A stretch of DNA of 64,000 bases from Streptomyces sp. NBC_00236 (GCF_036195045.1 NZ_CP108100.1:3720001-3784000), one strand, 5' to 3'; counted from the stretch's first letter, positions 8,421-17,161 are shown. The notes: generated from the sequence alone by a model not told the origin. Program-made: numbers and translations.

Positions 8421-9707
8421 ATGGCCACCGATTCCGCCGCCGGCTCCCCCGTCTCCGCCGAACCGGCCCCCGCGCGCCGCCTGCTGCTGCTCATCGTCCC
8501 CGCGCTGGCCGTCGGCGTGGTCTCGGCCCTCGTCCTGCTCGGCGTCAGCCTGGTCGCGGAGCAGGTGCAGGACGTCCTGTGGGAGACGCTGCCCGACGCC
8601 CTGTCGATCGGCCGGTACTCCTCGCTGTGGATGATCGTGACGCTCACCGCGATCGGCCTGGTGACCGGACTGACCATCCGGACGGTGCCGGGTCACGCCG
8701 GACCCGACCCGGCGACCACGGGGCTGGTCGACCCGCCCCTGCCGCCGGCCGTGCTGCCGGGACTCCTGATCGTGACGGTGCTGGCCCTGGCGGGCGGGGT
8801 CAGCCTGGGCCCGGAGAACCCGATCACCGCCGCCAACATCGCGCTGGCCTGCTGGGCGGGCCGCCGGTTCGCACCGAGCGCCCCGGCCGAGCTGTGGCTC
8901 GCGCTCGCCGCCGCGGGCACCATCGGCGCACTCTTCGGCACCCCGGTGGCCGCCGCGCTCATCCTCTCCGAGACGCTCGCCTCCACGCCCGGCCCGGGCG
9001 CGCTCTGGGACCGCCTCTTCGGACCGCTCGCGGCCGGCGCCGCGGGGGCGCTCACCATGACGCTGGCCGCTCACCCCAGCTTCGACCTGTCGCTGCCCGA
9101 CTACACCGGAGCCCACTGGGGCGACCTGCTCTCCGCCGTCGTGATCGCCTGCGCGGGCGCGCTGCTCGGACTGGCGGCGGTGTACGCGTTCCCGTACGCG
9201 CACCGCGCCTTCCGTGCCCTGCGCCACCCGGTCCTGGCCATGACGGCGGGCGGGCTGCTGCTGGGCCTGCTCGGAGCCCTCGGCGGGCACCTCACCCTGT
9301 TCAAGGGGCTGGACGAGGTGAAGGTACTGGCCGCCGATCCGGACGGCTGGTCGGCGGGCGGGTTCGGGGGCATGGCGGTGGTGAAGACCGCGGCCCTGCT
9401 GGTCGCGGCCGCCTGCGGCTTCCGGGGCGGCCGGATCTTCCCGGCGGTGTTCTGCGGCGTCGCGCTCGGCCTGTGCGCGCACGCCCTGGTCGACGGAGTG
9501 CCGGTGGCCCTCGCGGTGACGTGCGGGGTGCTCGGCATCCTGCTCGCCATCACGCGGCAGGGCTGGCTCAGCCTCTTCACCGCTGCGGTACTGGCCTCCG
9601 ACATGACCCTGCTCCCCCTGCTCTGCGTCGCCACCCTGCCGGCCTGGCTGCTGGTCACCGGGAGGCCGCTGATGCAACTGCGCGCGGACGGTACCCCGCT
9701 GCGCTGA
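8421..9707 (+). CDS. ClC-type ion channel/transporter (YfeO-like)
   Basis: Integral membrane protein of the voltage-gated chloride channel superfamily, 428 residues with 10 or more hydrophobic segments. The selectivity-filter stretch SLGPENPIT corresponds to the GREGP region of ClC antiporters and keeps the glutamate that gates and couples protons. A second GxFxP-like stretch, GGRIFPAVFCG, lies near the C-terminus. I chose ATG 8421 (GGTGAG before it); a TTG 21 nt upstream lacks support. It is followed at 152 bp by glutamate decarboxylase in the same direction. In enteric bacteria ClC proteins serve as the electrical shunt for glutamate-dependent acid resistance, so a joint role is likely. Ion specificity is inferred. 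Confidence 0.85.
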   Translation: MATDSAAGSPVSAEPAPARRLLLLIVPALAVGVVSALVLLGVSLVAEQVQDVLWETLPDALSIGRYSSLWMIVTLTAIGLVTGLTIRTVPGHAGPDPATTGLVDPPLPPAVLPGLLIVTVLALAGGVSLGPENPITAANIALACWAGRRFAPSAPAELWLALAAAGTIGALFGTPVAAALILSETLASTPGPGALWDRLFGPLAAGAAGALTMTLAAHPSFDLSLPDYTGAHWGDLLSAVVIACAGALLGLAAVYAFPYAHRAFRALRHPVLAMTAGGLLLGLLGALGGHLTLFKGLDEVKVLAADPDGWSAGGFGGMAVVKTAALLVAAACGFRGGRIFPAVFCGVALGLCAHALVDGVPVALAVTCGVLGILLAITRQGWLSLFTAAVLASDMTLLPLLCVATLPAWLLVTGRPLMQLRADGTPLR

Positions 9708-9757
9708 GACGGGCGGCGCGGCGCTGCGACACGCCCTGCGGCCGGGCGGGCGTCGTG

Positions 9758-9834
9758 TCCGTATCGCCGGACACCTCCGCCATCCGTATCGTCAGACTTT
9801 GTCCGTATCGCCGGATTCATTCCGTCATGCCGGC
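9758..9834 (+). promoter_or_regulatory. array of TCCG-N6-CGGA direct repeats upstream of glutamate decarboxylase
   Basis: Copies of TCCGTATCGCCGGA occur at 9758-9771 and 9802-9815 (identical), with a near copy (TCCGTATCGTCAGA) at 9783-9796 and a weaker one at 9821-9834. Each full copy is itself a short dyad. Start-to-start spacings are 25, 19 and 19 nt. They look like regulator binding sites for the gad promoter. Confidence 0.6.
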
Positions 9835-9859
9835 GACAGCCGAGAAGGGCAGGTCTGCG

Positions 9860-11284
9860 ATGGCTCTCCACAAGGGCTCCGCACAAGGCACCGAACCGTC
9901 CGACGCGCGACGCCGGCTCGCACTCAACCCCTTCTTCGGGGAGGCCGACCCCACCGCCGGGATGGATTCCGCCCCGCCCCGGCACAAGCTGCCGGACGGA
10001 CCGCTGCCGCCTGCCACCGCCTACGGCCTCGTCCACGACGAGCTGATGCTCGACGGCAACTCACGGCTCAACCTCGCCACCTTCGTCACCACCTGGATGG
10101 AACCCCAGGCCGGTGTGCTGATGAGCGAGTGCCGCGACAAGAACATGATCGACAAGGACGAGTACCCGCGCACCGCCGAACTGGAACGGCGCTGCGTGGC
10201 GATGCTCGCCGACCTCTGGAACGCCCCCGACCCCGCCACGGCCGTCGGCTGTTCCACGACCGGGTCCAGCGAGGCCTGCATGCTGGCCGCCATGGCGCTC
10301 AAACGCCGCTGGGCGGCCAGGAACGCCGACCGCTATCCGGCGACCGCCCGGCCCAACCTGGTCATGGGCGTCAACGTGCAGGTCTGCTGGGACAAGTTCT
10401 GCACGTTCTGGGAGGTCGAGCCGCGCCTCGTCCCGATGGAGGGCGACCGCTACCACCTCGACCCGCAGGCCGCCGCCGACCTCTGCGACGAGAACACCAT
10501 CGGGGTCGTCGGCGTCCTCGGCTCCACCTTCGACGGCAGCTACGAACCCATCGCCGAACTCTGCGCCGCCCTGGACGCCCTCCAGGAGCGCACCGGCCTC
10601 GACATCCCCGTCCACGTCGACGGGGCGTCCGGCGCGATGGTGGCGCCGTTCCTGGACGAGGACCTGGTGTGGGACTTCCGCCTCCCCCGGGTCTCCTCGA
10701 TCAACACCTCCGGGCACAAGTACGGCCTGGTCTACCCGGGCGTCGGCTGGGCCCTGTGGCGCTCGCCCGCCGAACTGCCCGAGGAACTCGTCTTCCGGGT
10801 CAACTACCTCGGCGGCGACATGCCCACCTTCGCGCTGAACTTCTCCCGGCCGGGCGCCCAGGTCGTGGCGCAGTACTACACCTTCCTGCGGCTGGGCCGG
10901 GAGGGCTACCGGGCCGTGCAGCAGGCGTCGCGGGACGTGGCGACGGGACTGGCGGAGAAGTTCGAGGAGCTCGGCGACTTCCGGCTGCTCACCCGGGGCG
11001 ACCAACTGCCCGTCTTCGCCGTGACGACCAAGCCCGAGGTGACGGCGTACGACGTCTTCGACGTGTCGCGCCGGCTCCGTGAACGCGGCTGGCTGGTGCC
11101 CGCGTACACCTTCCCGGCCAACCGCGAGGACCTCTCCGTGCTCCGGATCGTGTGCCGCAACGGGTTCTCGTCCGACCTGGCGGAGCTGCTGCTGGAGGAC
11201 CTGCGGCTGCTGCTGCCGGAGCTGCGCAGCCAGGACCACCCGCTGAGCGCCGAGCACGGCCCGGCGACGTCGTTCCACCACTGA
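9860..11284 (+). CDS. gadB: glutamate decarboxylase
   Basis: PLP enzyme that decarboxylates L-glutamate to GABA with consumption of a cytosolic proton. It has 474 residues. The family landmarks are LALNPFFGEAD at the N-terminus, STTGSSEACMLA (PLP phosphate binding), HVDGASG with the cofactor aspartate, and the Schiff-base lysine K287 in NTSGHKYG. ATG 9860 is preceded by AAGGGCAGG; an in-frame ATG at 9827 overlaps one of the upstream repeats and is less likely. No GABA/glutamate antiporter gene is in the window. The gene ends in a strong hairpin shared with the convergent ABC transporter operon. Role in acid stress is inferred from the adjacent ClC gene. Confidence 0.93.
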   Translation: MALHKGSAQGTEPSDARRRLALNPFFGEADPTAGMDSAPPRHKLPDGPLPPATAYGLVHDELMLDGNSRLNLATFVTTWMEPQAGVLMSECRDKNMIDKDEYPRTAELERRCVAMLADLWNAPDPATAVGCSTTGSSEACMLAAMALKRRWAARNADRYPATARPNLVMGVNVQVCWDKFCTFWEVEPRLVPMEGDRYHLDPQAAADLCDENTIGVVGVLGSTFDGSYEPIAELCAALDALQERTGLDIPVHVDGASGAMVAPFLDEDLVWDFRLPRVSSINTSGHKYGLVYPGVGWALWRSPAELPEELVFRVNYLGGDMPTFALNFSRPGAQVVAQYYTFLRLGREGYRAVQQASRDVATGLAEKFEELGDFRLLTRGDQLPVFAVTTKPEVTAYDVFDVSRRLRERGWLVPAYTFPANREDLSVLRIVCRNGFSSDLAELLLEDLRLLLPELRSQDHPLSAEHGPATSFHH

Positions 11285-11310
11285 GCGGCTCGCCGAGAGG
11301 CTGTCGGCAC

Positions 11311-11351
11311 GCTCCGGCCCCCGCCCGTGAACGCCGGGCGGGGGCCGGAGC
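11311..11351. terminator. bidirectional hairpin terminator after gad and the ABC operon
   Basis: A perfect 16-bp stem (GCTCCGGCCCCCGCCC and its complement) with a 9-nt loop lies between the two converging transcripts. Confidence 0.8.
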
Positions 11352-11365
11352 CGTACGCCACCGAG

Positions 11366-12151
11366 TCAGCGGCTGAGCCGCGCGAACCGCCGTACCGCCA
11401 GCGGGAAGAACACCGCCAGCAGCGCCAGCGGCCACACGACCGCCAGCAGCCCGGCATGGTCCGCGGCCCAGGAGCCCCCGCCCCCGCCCGGGTTGCCGAA
11501 CAGATCGCGCACCGCCGTGGCCGTCGCCGACATCGGGTTCCACTCGACGACCGCGCCCAGCCATCCCGGCATCGACTCCGGCACCGCGAAGACGTTGGAC
11601 AGGAAACCGACCGGCCAGACCAGGATCTGCACCGCCTGCACCATCTCCGGCCGCCCCGCCACCAGCGCCAGCAGGATGCCGAGCCACAGCATCGCGAACC
11701 GCAGCAGCAGGAGCAGCCCCAGGGCCCCCAGCGCCGCGAGCGGCCCGTGGTGCCAGCGCCAGCCGATCGCGTACCCCACACCGGTCATGACGGCCAGCGC
11801 GGCCACCGACTGGAGCATGTCCGCGACGGCCCGCCCGACCAGCACCGCGCCGGATGCCATCGGCATCGAGCGGAACCGGTCGACGACGCCCTTGTTGAGG
11901 TCCTGGGTGACCGCGAGCATCGTCGACTCCAGGCCGAAGGCCATGGTGAGGGCGAGCATGCCGGGCACCAGGTACTCGGTGGTGTCGCCGTCGACCCCCC
12001 GGCCGCCGCCGACCAGGTAGTTGAACATCAGCAGCAGCATCACGGGGAAGACCAGCCCCACGACGACCTGCACCGGCTGCCGCGCCCAGTGCGCCAGTTC
12101 GCGCCGGGTCATGGTCCAGGAATCGACTGCCGCCCAGCCGGCCGTACTCAT
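11366..12151 (-). CDS. ABC-2 type transporter permease (DrrB-like)
   Basis: Membrane half of a drug-exporter-type ABC transporter: 261 residues with about six transmembrane helices. It contains the ABC-2 landmarks [18 protein letters not shown] and the [22 protein letters not shown] stretch typical of daunorubicin-resistance DrrB permeases. The ATG at 12151 has GGAGG about 7 nt upstream and overlaps the ATPase stop by 4 bp (ATGA), which implies translational coupling. Substrate unknown. It ends close to the terminator shared with glutamate decarboxylase. The long upstream extension of the frame lies inside the ATPase gene and is not real. Confidence 0.9.
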   Translation of the reverse strand: MSTAGWAAVDSWTMTRRELAHWARQPVQVVVGLVFPVMLLLMFNYLVGGGRGVDGDTTEYLVPGMLALTMAFGLESTMLAVTQDLNKGVVDRFRSMPMASGAVLVGRAVADMLQSVAALAVMTGVGYAIGWRWHHGPLAALGALGLLLLLRFAMLWLGILLALVAGRPEMVQAVQILVWPVGFLSNVFAVPESMPGWLGAVVEWNPMSATATAVRDLFGNPGGGGGSWAADHAGLLAVVWPLALLAVFFPLAVRRFARLSR

Positions 12152-13098
12152 ACCGCCACCTCCACGTCGTCCTGCCTGCCGCCCGTCAGGGACAGGAACA
12201 CCTCGTCCAGCGTCGGCCGGCGCACCGCGATGTCCTCCGCCTCGATACCCGCCTCCTCCAGGGCCCGTAGGGTCCGCGAGAGCGTCGCCATCCGGTCCCC
12301 CGCGGGTGCGCCGACCATCCGCCGGTCCTGGTCGGTCACCGTTCCGCCCTCGATCAGGGCGGCCGCCCGTTCCAGGTGCGCGCCGTCGCGGACGACGACG
12401 TCGATCCGGTCGCCGCCCACCCGCGCCTTCAGTTCGTCGGCCGTTCCCTCGGCGGCGACGCGCCCGCCGTCGATCAACGAGATCCGGTCCGCGAGCCGGT
12501 CCGCCTCCTCCAGGTACTGCGTGGTCAGCAGTACGGACGTGCCGCCGCCCACCAGGGCCCGCACCGCCGCCCACACCTCGGCACGGCCGCGCGGGTCGAG
12601 ACCGGTCGTCGGCTCGTCGAGGAAGAGCACCTCCGGATCCGTGATCAGCGAGGCGGCCAGGTCGAGCCGCCGCCGCATGCCGCCGCTGTACTCCGCGACC
12701 GCCTTGCGGCCGGTGTCCGCGAGGCCGAACCGTTCCAGCAGTTCGTCCGCCCGGGCTCCCGCCCGGCGTGCGCCCAGGTGGTACAGCCGCCCGAACATCT
12801 CCAGGTTCTGCCGGCCGCCGAGCTGTTCGTCCACCGCCGCGTTCTGGCCGAGCAGCCCGATCCGGCGCCGGACCTCGCCCGGCCGCTGCCGCACGTCGTA
12901 CCCCGCCACCTCGACCCGGCCCTCGTCGTACCGCAGCAGCGTCGACAGGATGCGGACCGCCGTGGTCTTCCCCGCTCCGTTGGGGCCGAGCACCGCGTGC
13001 ACGGTGGAGCGGGCGACCGTGAGGTCGAGGCCGGCCAGCGCCCGCTTCGTCCCGTAGCGCTTGTGCACTCCTTCGACGACGATCGCGTCGTCAGACAT
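12148..13098 (-). CDS. ABC transporter ATP-binding protein (DrrA-like)
   Basis: Cytosolic ATPase partner of the DrrB-like permease; 316 residues. It has Walker [10 protein letters not shown] at 38-46, a [12 protein letters not shown] signature, Walker [13 protein letters not shown], and the C-terminal extension typical of the daunorubicin-resistance subfamily, with [14 protein letters not shown] near the end. ATG 13098 is preceded by GGGGG at 7 nt; GTG 13104 is an alternative. A PadR operator (13114-13129) sits directly upstream, so expression is probably repressed by the PadR protein encoded just before it and induced by a ligand. Confidence 0.93.
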   Translation of the reverse strand: MSDDAIVVEGVHKRYGTKRALAGLDLTVARSTVHAVLGPNGAGKTTAVRILSTLLRYDEGRVEVAGYDVRQRPGEVRRRIGLLGQNAAVDEQLGGRQNLEMFGRLYHLGARRAGARADELLERFGLADTGRKAVAEYSGGMRRRLDLAASLITDPEVLFLDEPTTGLDPRGRAEVWAAVRALVGGGTSVLLTTQYLEEADRLADRISLIDGGRVAAEGTADELKARVGGDRIDVVVRDGAHLERAAALIEGGTVTDQDRRMVGAPAGDRMATLSRTLRALEEAGIEAEDIAVRRPTLDEVFLSLTGGRQDDVEVAV

Positions 13099-13113
13099 CG
13101 CCACACCCCCTAT

Positions 13114-13129
13114 TAGTCAAACTTGACTA
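13114..13129. promoter_or_regulatory. PadR operator 1, upstream of the ABC ATPase gene
   Basis: TAGTCAAACTTGACTA is a perfect 7-bp inverted repeat with a 2-nt centre, 15 bp upstream of the DrrA-like start. Two further copies flank padR. Confidence 0.8.
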
Positions 13130-13159
13130 GAACGGGAAAGGTAGCGGACGGGCAACCAT

Positions 13160-13175
13160 TCGTCAAACTTGATTA
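13160..13175. promoter_or_regulatory. PadR operator 2, overlapping the padR stop codon
   Basis: TCGTCAAACTTGATTA is a near copy of operator 1, centred 46 bp from it. It overlaps the TAA of the PadR gene. Confidence 0.7.
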
Positions 13176-13814
13176 GTGAGCGTCCCCCGGATCAGCGACC
13201 CCGGTCGCGTACGGGTTCGCCTCCCCCTCGGCCAGCACGCCGACGAACGGATCACCCTCACCCGCGAAGGTGTACGCCCCGCCCTCGATGCGTTCGATCA
13301 GCCCCCGGGTCCATTCCGCGCCCGAGTCCGCCGAGTGCACCCACATGTTCATGATCTCGCCGATGTGCCCGATCGACTCGGGCCCCTCCTCGGGCGTGTA
13401 GTACTCGGTGACCGAGGTCCGCCAGCGGGTGAGGCCCGCCACCCGCTCCTTGAGCAGGGCCACCGCCTCCGCCCGCTCCAGGTCCACGATCCCGCCCAGC
13501 CCGGCCGACAGCACGTCCAGCTTCTGGTCGTACGAGGTCAGCGCCGCGCGCAGCAGCGTGAAGTACTCCTCGTCGCCCTGCTCGGTGATCTCGTACTCGG
13601 TGCGCGGCGGGCCGCCCACCGTGCTCGGTGCGACCTCGTGGGCGAGCAGCACGCCCTGCTTCGCCATCTGCTTCAGTGCGTGGTAGATCGACCCCGGCTT
13701 GGCGTTGGACCACTCGTGCGCGCCCCAGTACTCCAGGTCGTTGCGGATCTGATAGCCGTGTGCGCGGCCGTGCTGCCGCACGGCACAGAGGACCAACAAC
13801 CGGATCGCTGACAT
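13173..13814 (-). CDS. PadR family transcriptional regulator
   Basis: A 213-residue repressor with an N-terminal winged helix (IRLLVLCAVRQHGRAHGYQI ... KPGSIYHALKQMAKQGVL ... RTEYEITEQG) and a long helical C-terminal domain for dimerisation and ligand sensing. ATG 13814 has AGAGGTGGG upstream; the frame continues beyond it but that part is not PadR-like. PadR repressors usually control an adjacent multidrug exporter and themselves. Here operators sit upstream of padR and between padR and the DrrAB-type genes, which fits that model. The inducer cannot be read from the sequence. Confidence 0.9.
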   Translation of the reverse strand: MSAIRLLVLCAVRQHGRAHGYQIRNDLEYWGAHEWSNAKPGSIYHALKQMAKQGVLLAHEVAPSTVGGPPRTEYEITEQGDEEYFTLLRAALTSYDQKLDVLSAGLGGIVDLERAEAVALLKERVAGLTRWRTSVTEYYTPEEGPESIGHIGEIMNMWVHSADSGAEWTRGLIERIEGGAYTFAGEGDPFVGVLAEGEANPYATGVADPGDAH

Positions 13815-13828
13815 CCCACCCACCTCTC

Positions 13829-13844
13829 TACTCAACTTTGACGA
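13829..13844. promoter_or_regulatory. PadR operator 3, upstream of padR
   Basis: TACTCAACTTTGACGA on the plus strand reads TCGTCAAAGTTGAGTA on the other and matches operators 1 and 2. It lies 14 bp before the padR ATG, in the leader, which suggests autorepression. Confidence 0.75.
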
Positions 13845-13933
13845 GAGTAGCGGTGCGCCGATCGGGAACGGATCAGGGCGTTGAGGCCGGAGCGGGAAGT
13901 GGCTCCGGGCCCCAGCGGGAAACAGCTCCGCGG

Positions 13934-15391
13934 TCAGAGCGGGAAGTGGCTCCGGCCGTGCTGGATCGATATCCACTTCTGGGTGGTGAAGGCCTCGACC
14001 GTCGCCTCGCCGTTCAGCCGGCCGTTCCCGGAGTTCTTCTCGCCGCCGAAGGCGACCAGCGGATCGTCCTGGACGGTGGCGTCGTTGACGTGGAACATGC
14101 CGCTGTCGATCCGCTGGGCGAAGCGCACTCCGCGTTCGGCGTCGGCCGTGTGCACGGCGCCGCTGAGCCCGTAGGGACTGTCGTCGGCGATCCGTACGGC
14201 CTCCTCCTCGCCGTCGAACTCGATCAGCAGCGCCACCGGGCCGAAGATCTCCTGGGAGAGCAGCGGCGAACCGTCCGGGAGCCCGGTGAGCACGGTGGGC
14301 TCGACGAGGTTGCCACGCGTGCGGCCCCGGACCGGCGCCGTGGCCCCGTCCGCGAGCGCCTGGTCGACGAGAGCGGTCAGCGCGTCGGCCTGGAAGGTGT
14401 TGATGACGGGGCCGATCTGCGTCTGCGGGTCACGCGGGTCACCGGCCCTGAGCGCGGCCACCCGGGCGACGAACTTCTCGGTGAACTCGGGGGCGACGGC
14501 ACGGTCCACCAGGATCCGGTTGGCGGCCATGCAGACCTGGCCCTGGTAGACGAAGCGGCTGAAGACGGCCGAGTCGACCGCGTAGTCGATGTCCGCGTCG
14601 TCGAGCACCACCAGGGCGCTGTTGCCGCTGAGTTCGAGAATGGTGCGCTTGAAGAGCGCGCCCGCCGTCGCGGCGACATGACGCCCCACACGGTCCGACC
14701 CGGCGAACGAGATCACCTTGGGGACGGGGTGCTCGATGAACGCGTCGCCTATCTCGGCTATGTCGGTGACGACGACGTTGAGCAGCCCGGCCGGCAGTCC
14801 GGCCCGCTCGAAGATCCGGGCGATCAGCCCGCCGCCGGTCACCGGCGCGTTCTGGTTGGGCTTGATGACGACCGCGTTGCCGAGCGCCAGGGCCGGTGCG
14901 ACGGACTTCATCGTCACCAGGAACGGGAAGTTGAAGGGGCTGATGACGCCGATGACGCCGACCGGGAGCCGGTAGAGGCGGTTCTCCTTGCCGTCCACCG
15001 GGGAGGGCACGATCCGGCCCTCGGGGTGCAGCGCCTGATGGGCCGCCTCGCGCAGGAAGTCCTGGGCGGCGCTCAGTTCGTACAGCGCCTTGGCCCGCGT
15101 GCCGCCCAGTTCGTCGATGACCGCCTCGACGATGTCGTCGGCCATTTCCTCGGAGATCCGCACGGCCCGCTCAAGGACGCCCCGTCGTTCGTACGGACTT
15201 GTGGCGGCCCACTCCCGCTGGGCGCGCTCGGCGGCGCGGTAGGCGGCATCGACCTCGTCCGCGGTGGCGACGGTGATGGCGGCGAGCTTCTCCCCGTTGT
15301 AGGGATTGAAATCGATGATGTCCCACGAGCCGGTGCCGGTGCGCCATTCACCGTCGATGTACTGGGCAGCCAGCTCGTGGAAGAAGGACAT
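13934..15391 (-). CDS. aldehyde dehydrogenase family protein (benzaldehyde/salicylaldehyde dehydrogenase-like)
   Basis: NAD(P)-dependent oxidoreductase that oxidises an aldehyde to the acid; 485 residues. The catalytic Cys is C287 in GQVCMAANR, the general-base Glu is E253 in LELSGNS, the oxyanion Asn is N154 in SPFNFP, and the cofactor motif is VVIKPNQ. The overall pattern resembles aromatic aldehyde dehydrogenases, but the substrate is not certain. I chose ATG 15391 because AAGGGA precedes it; the ATG at 15433 lacks a ribosome site. It lies downstream of the XRE/DUF5753 gene on the same strand with a 54-bp gap. Confidence 0.9.
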   Translation of the reverse strand: MSFFHELAAQYIDGEWRTGTGSWDIIDFNPYNGEKLAAITVATADEVDAAYRAAERAQREWAATSPYERRGVLERAVRISEEMADDIVEAVIDELGGTRAKALYELSAAQDFLREAAHQALHPEGRIVPSPVDGKENRLYRLPVGVIGVISPFNFPFLVTMKSVAPALALGNAVVIKPNQNAPVTGGGLIARIFERAGLPAGLLNVVVTDIAEIGDAFIEHPVPKVISFAGSDRVGRHVAATAGALFKRTILELSGNSALVVLDDADIDYAVDSAVFSRFVYQGQVCMAANRILVDRAVAPEFTEKFVARVAALRAGDPRDPQTQIGPVINTFQADALTALVDQALADGATAPVRGRTRGNLVEPTVLTGLPDGSPLLSQEIFGPVALLIEFDGEEEAVRIADDSPYGLSGAVHTADAERGVRFAQRIDSGMFHVNDATVQDDPLVAFGGEKNSGNGRLNGEATVEAFTTQKWISIQHGRSHFPL

Positions 15392-15445
15392 GCGATCCCT
15401 TACTGCAGGTGCAGACTCCTGTCGGTACGTCATCGTACTGAAATA

Positions 15446-16327
15446 TCAGGAGAGTTGGAGAAGACCGCGGAGCAGATCCCTGCTCTCCTCCGGCCCCGGG
15501 CTGTCGGCATGGAGCCGGACCATCGCCTTTTCGTACTGGGCGACTTCTTCTGCCTTGTCCAGATAGAGCGCACTTGTCAGCTGCTCCAAATAGACAATGT
15601 CCGACAGATCGGATTCCGGGAATCGCAGCATCGTAAAGGAACCGCTCTCGCCCGCATGCCCACCGAAACTGAAAGGCATGACCTGGAGCGTGATGTTCGG
15701 CCGTTCCGACATTTCGATCAGATGGCGCAATTGGGTGCGCATCACTTCCCGGCCGCCGTACGGGCGGCGCAGCGCCGCCTCGTCCAGTACGGCGTGGAAG
15801 CGGGGGGCCCGTTCGGACACAAGGGCTTTCTGACGTTCCAGCCGGAGCGCGACCCGGCGGTCGATCTCGGCGGCGGGAGCACCCCGCATGCCCCGCGAGA
15901 CGACCGCGTGCGCGTAGTCCTCGGTCTGCAACAGGCCGTGAACGAACTGGACTTCGTAGATCCGGATGAGCGAGGCGGCGCCTTCCAGGCCGATGTACGT
16001 CTGGAACCAGCCGGGCAGCACATCCCCGTAACTGTGCCACCAGCCCGTCACGTTGGCCTCACGCGCCAGGCCGAGCAGGGAGTCGCGCTCCGCCTCGTCC
16101 GTGACTCCGTAGAGCGTGAGCAGGTCCTCGACGTCCCTGGCCTTGAAGCTCACCCGTCCCAACTCCATGCGGCTGATCTTCGATTCGGAAGCCCGGATGG
16201 AGTAGCCGGCCGCCTCGCGCGTGATGCCGCGTGAGTCCCGCAGCCGCCTCAGCTGCGAGCCCAGCAGGATGCGCCGCACCACGGATCCACTCGACTCGCC
16301 TGCCGCCACCGGTCCAACCCTCCCCAT
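15446..16327 (-). CDS. XRE-type helix-turn-helix regulator with DUF5753 domain
   Basis: A 293-residue DNA-binding protein of the WhiJ/BldB-associated type abundant in Streptomyces. The N-terminal HTH spans about residues 20-75 (LGSQLRRLRDSRGITREAAGYSIRASESKISRMELGR). The rest is a DUF5753 domain, recognisable from WWHSYGDVLPGWFQTYIGLE and FVHGLLQTEDYA. ATG 16327 has AGGAAG upstream. Such regulators usually work with a small DUF397 protein and an ATPase of the anti-sigma type. Both are encoded nearby (16640-17161 and 17282-17524), each preceded by the same 32-nt element. These sets influence development and antibiotic production in other strains; the role here is inferred. Confidence 0.9.
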   Translation of the reverse strand: MGRVGPVAAGESSGSVVRRILLGSQLRRLRDSRGITREAAGYSIRASESKISRMELGRVSFKARDVEDLLTLYGVTDEAERDSLLGLAREANVTGWWHSYGDVLPGWFQTYIGLEGAASLIRIYEVQFVHGLLQTEDYAHAVVSRGMRGAPAAEIDRRVALRLERQKALVSERAPRFHAVLDEAALRRPYGGREVMRTQLRHLIEMSERPNITLQVMPFSFGGHAGESGSFTMLRFPESDLSDIVYLEQLTSALYLDKAEEVAQYEKAMVRLHADSPGPEESRDLLRGLLQLS

Positions 16328-16639
16328 CGCTTCCTGGACATCGGGGTCCCCCCGAACCCCAAGAGCCGGATTCTGCCATCAAAACGCTTCAGCCCGTACT
16401 CATTCGATTACGGAAATGAGAAGACTTCCCGAAGGTCCAGAAACTCCGCACAGGAAGAAATGAGCAAGAACCGGCACGGTATCGGACAGGTCAGGCGCGT
16501 GCACGTGCATCTGCCCTTGCATCTGCTCTGCGCATTCGGAACCATGGGCCTCGCGCACCTGCGTGCTCGTTCGTGTTGTGCCGCTGTACCCGCGTACCCG
16601 CAGTACCGATTACAGCCGCGATTCTCGGGAGTGCCTCGC
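16328..16639. other. intergenic region between the XRE and ATPase genes
   Basis: A divergent promoter region of 312 bp. It holds copy 1 of the 32-nt element (16497-16528). An ATG at 16460 with AGGA upstream opens a frame into the ATPase gene, but the extension is not conserved-looking. Nothing else is recognised. Confidence 0.5.
16497..16528 (+). promoter_or_regulatory. 32-nt regulatory element, copy 1
   Basis: Begins GCGTGCACGTGCATCTGCCC and continues TTGCATCTGCTC, with a hexamer-phased TGCAYS pattern. It is repeated with two mismatches, in the same orientation relative to its gene, upstream of the DUF397 gene. Confidence 0.7.
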
Positions 16640-17161
16640 ATGGGGACGAATGGATCGACGATGCTCGAGCCGTTACGGCAGGGGCTCCCCCCCATCGACC
16701 CCTCCGCCGTCTCCGGATCAGCCACCTGCGCCCTGCCCGCTCGTTACGAAGCCGTCGGCGGGGCAAGGCAGTTCACCCGGACGACCCTGAGCGGCTGGGG
16801 CCTGAACGAGCGCTTCGACGACGTCGCCCTGGTCGTGTCCGAGCTGGTCACCAACGCCCTGCGGCACGCCCTGCCCACCGACGCGCCGCGCGAGCCCCAG
16901 GACCCGCCGGTCCGCCTGCACCTGATGCGCTGGACCTCGCGGCTGGTGTGCGCGGTGCGCGATCCCAGTCAGGCGAGCCCCGTCGCGTCCGAGGCCGAGG
17001 ACTCTGCGGAGTCGGGCCGCGGGCTCTTCCTGGTGGACTCCTTCAGCGACTGCTGGGGCTGGCACCCTTCACCCGTATGGACGACGGGGAGCGCCGTCAC
17101 CGTGCCGGCGCCGCGCGGAAAGGTCGTCTGGGCACTCTTCCGGCTGTCCGAACCGGCCTGA
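16640..17161 (+). CDS. ATP-binding protein, serine kinase/anti-sigma type (HATPase)
   Basis: A 173-residue single-domain GHKL ATPase related to SpoIIAB/RsbW. The N-box is intact (VVSELVTNALRHAL) and the G-box region reads ESGRGLFLVDSFSDCWGW. Such proteins bind and phosphorylate anti-anti-sigma factors or hold sigma factors, but most Streptomyces copies are orphan regulators of unknown partner. I chose ATG 16640 with GGGAGT 8 nt upstream; homologues start MGTNGSTMLEP. An ATG at 16460 is the longer alternative. It forms a set with the XRE/DUF5753 and DUF397 genes. Confidence 0.87.
   Translation: MGTNGSTMLEPLRQGLPPIDPSAVSGSATCALPARYEAVGGARQFTRTTLSGWGLNERFDDVALVVSELVTNALRHALPTDAPREPQDPPVRLHLMRWTSRLVCAVRDPSQASPVASEAEDSAESGRGLFLVDSFSDCWGWHPSPVWTTGSAVTVPAPRGKVVWALFRLSEPA

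Noticed and set aside
13628..16234. Very long plus-strand open frame opposite padR, aldehyde dehydrogenase and XRE genes
   Set aside because: Typical GC-rich shadow frame; the minus-strand proteins have clear motifs and ribosome sites.
16460..16639. Longer N-terminus for the HATPase at 16640
   Set aside because: The extension covers the regulatory element and is Cys/Arg-rich, unlike remembered homologues; ATG 16640 has a good ribosome site.
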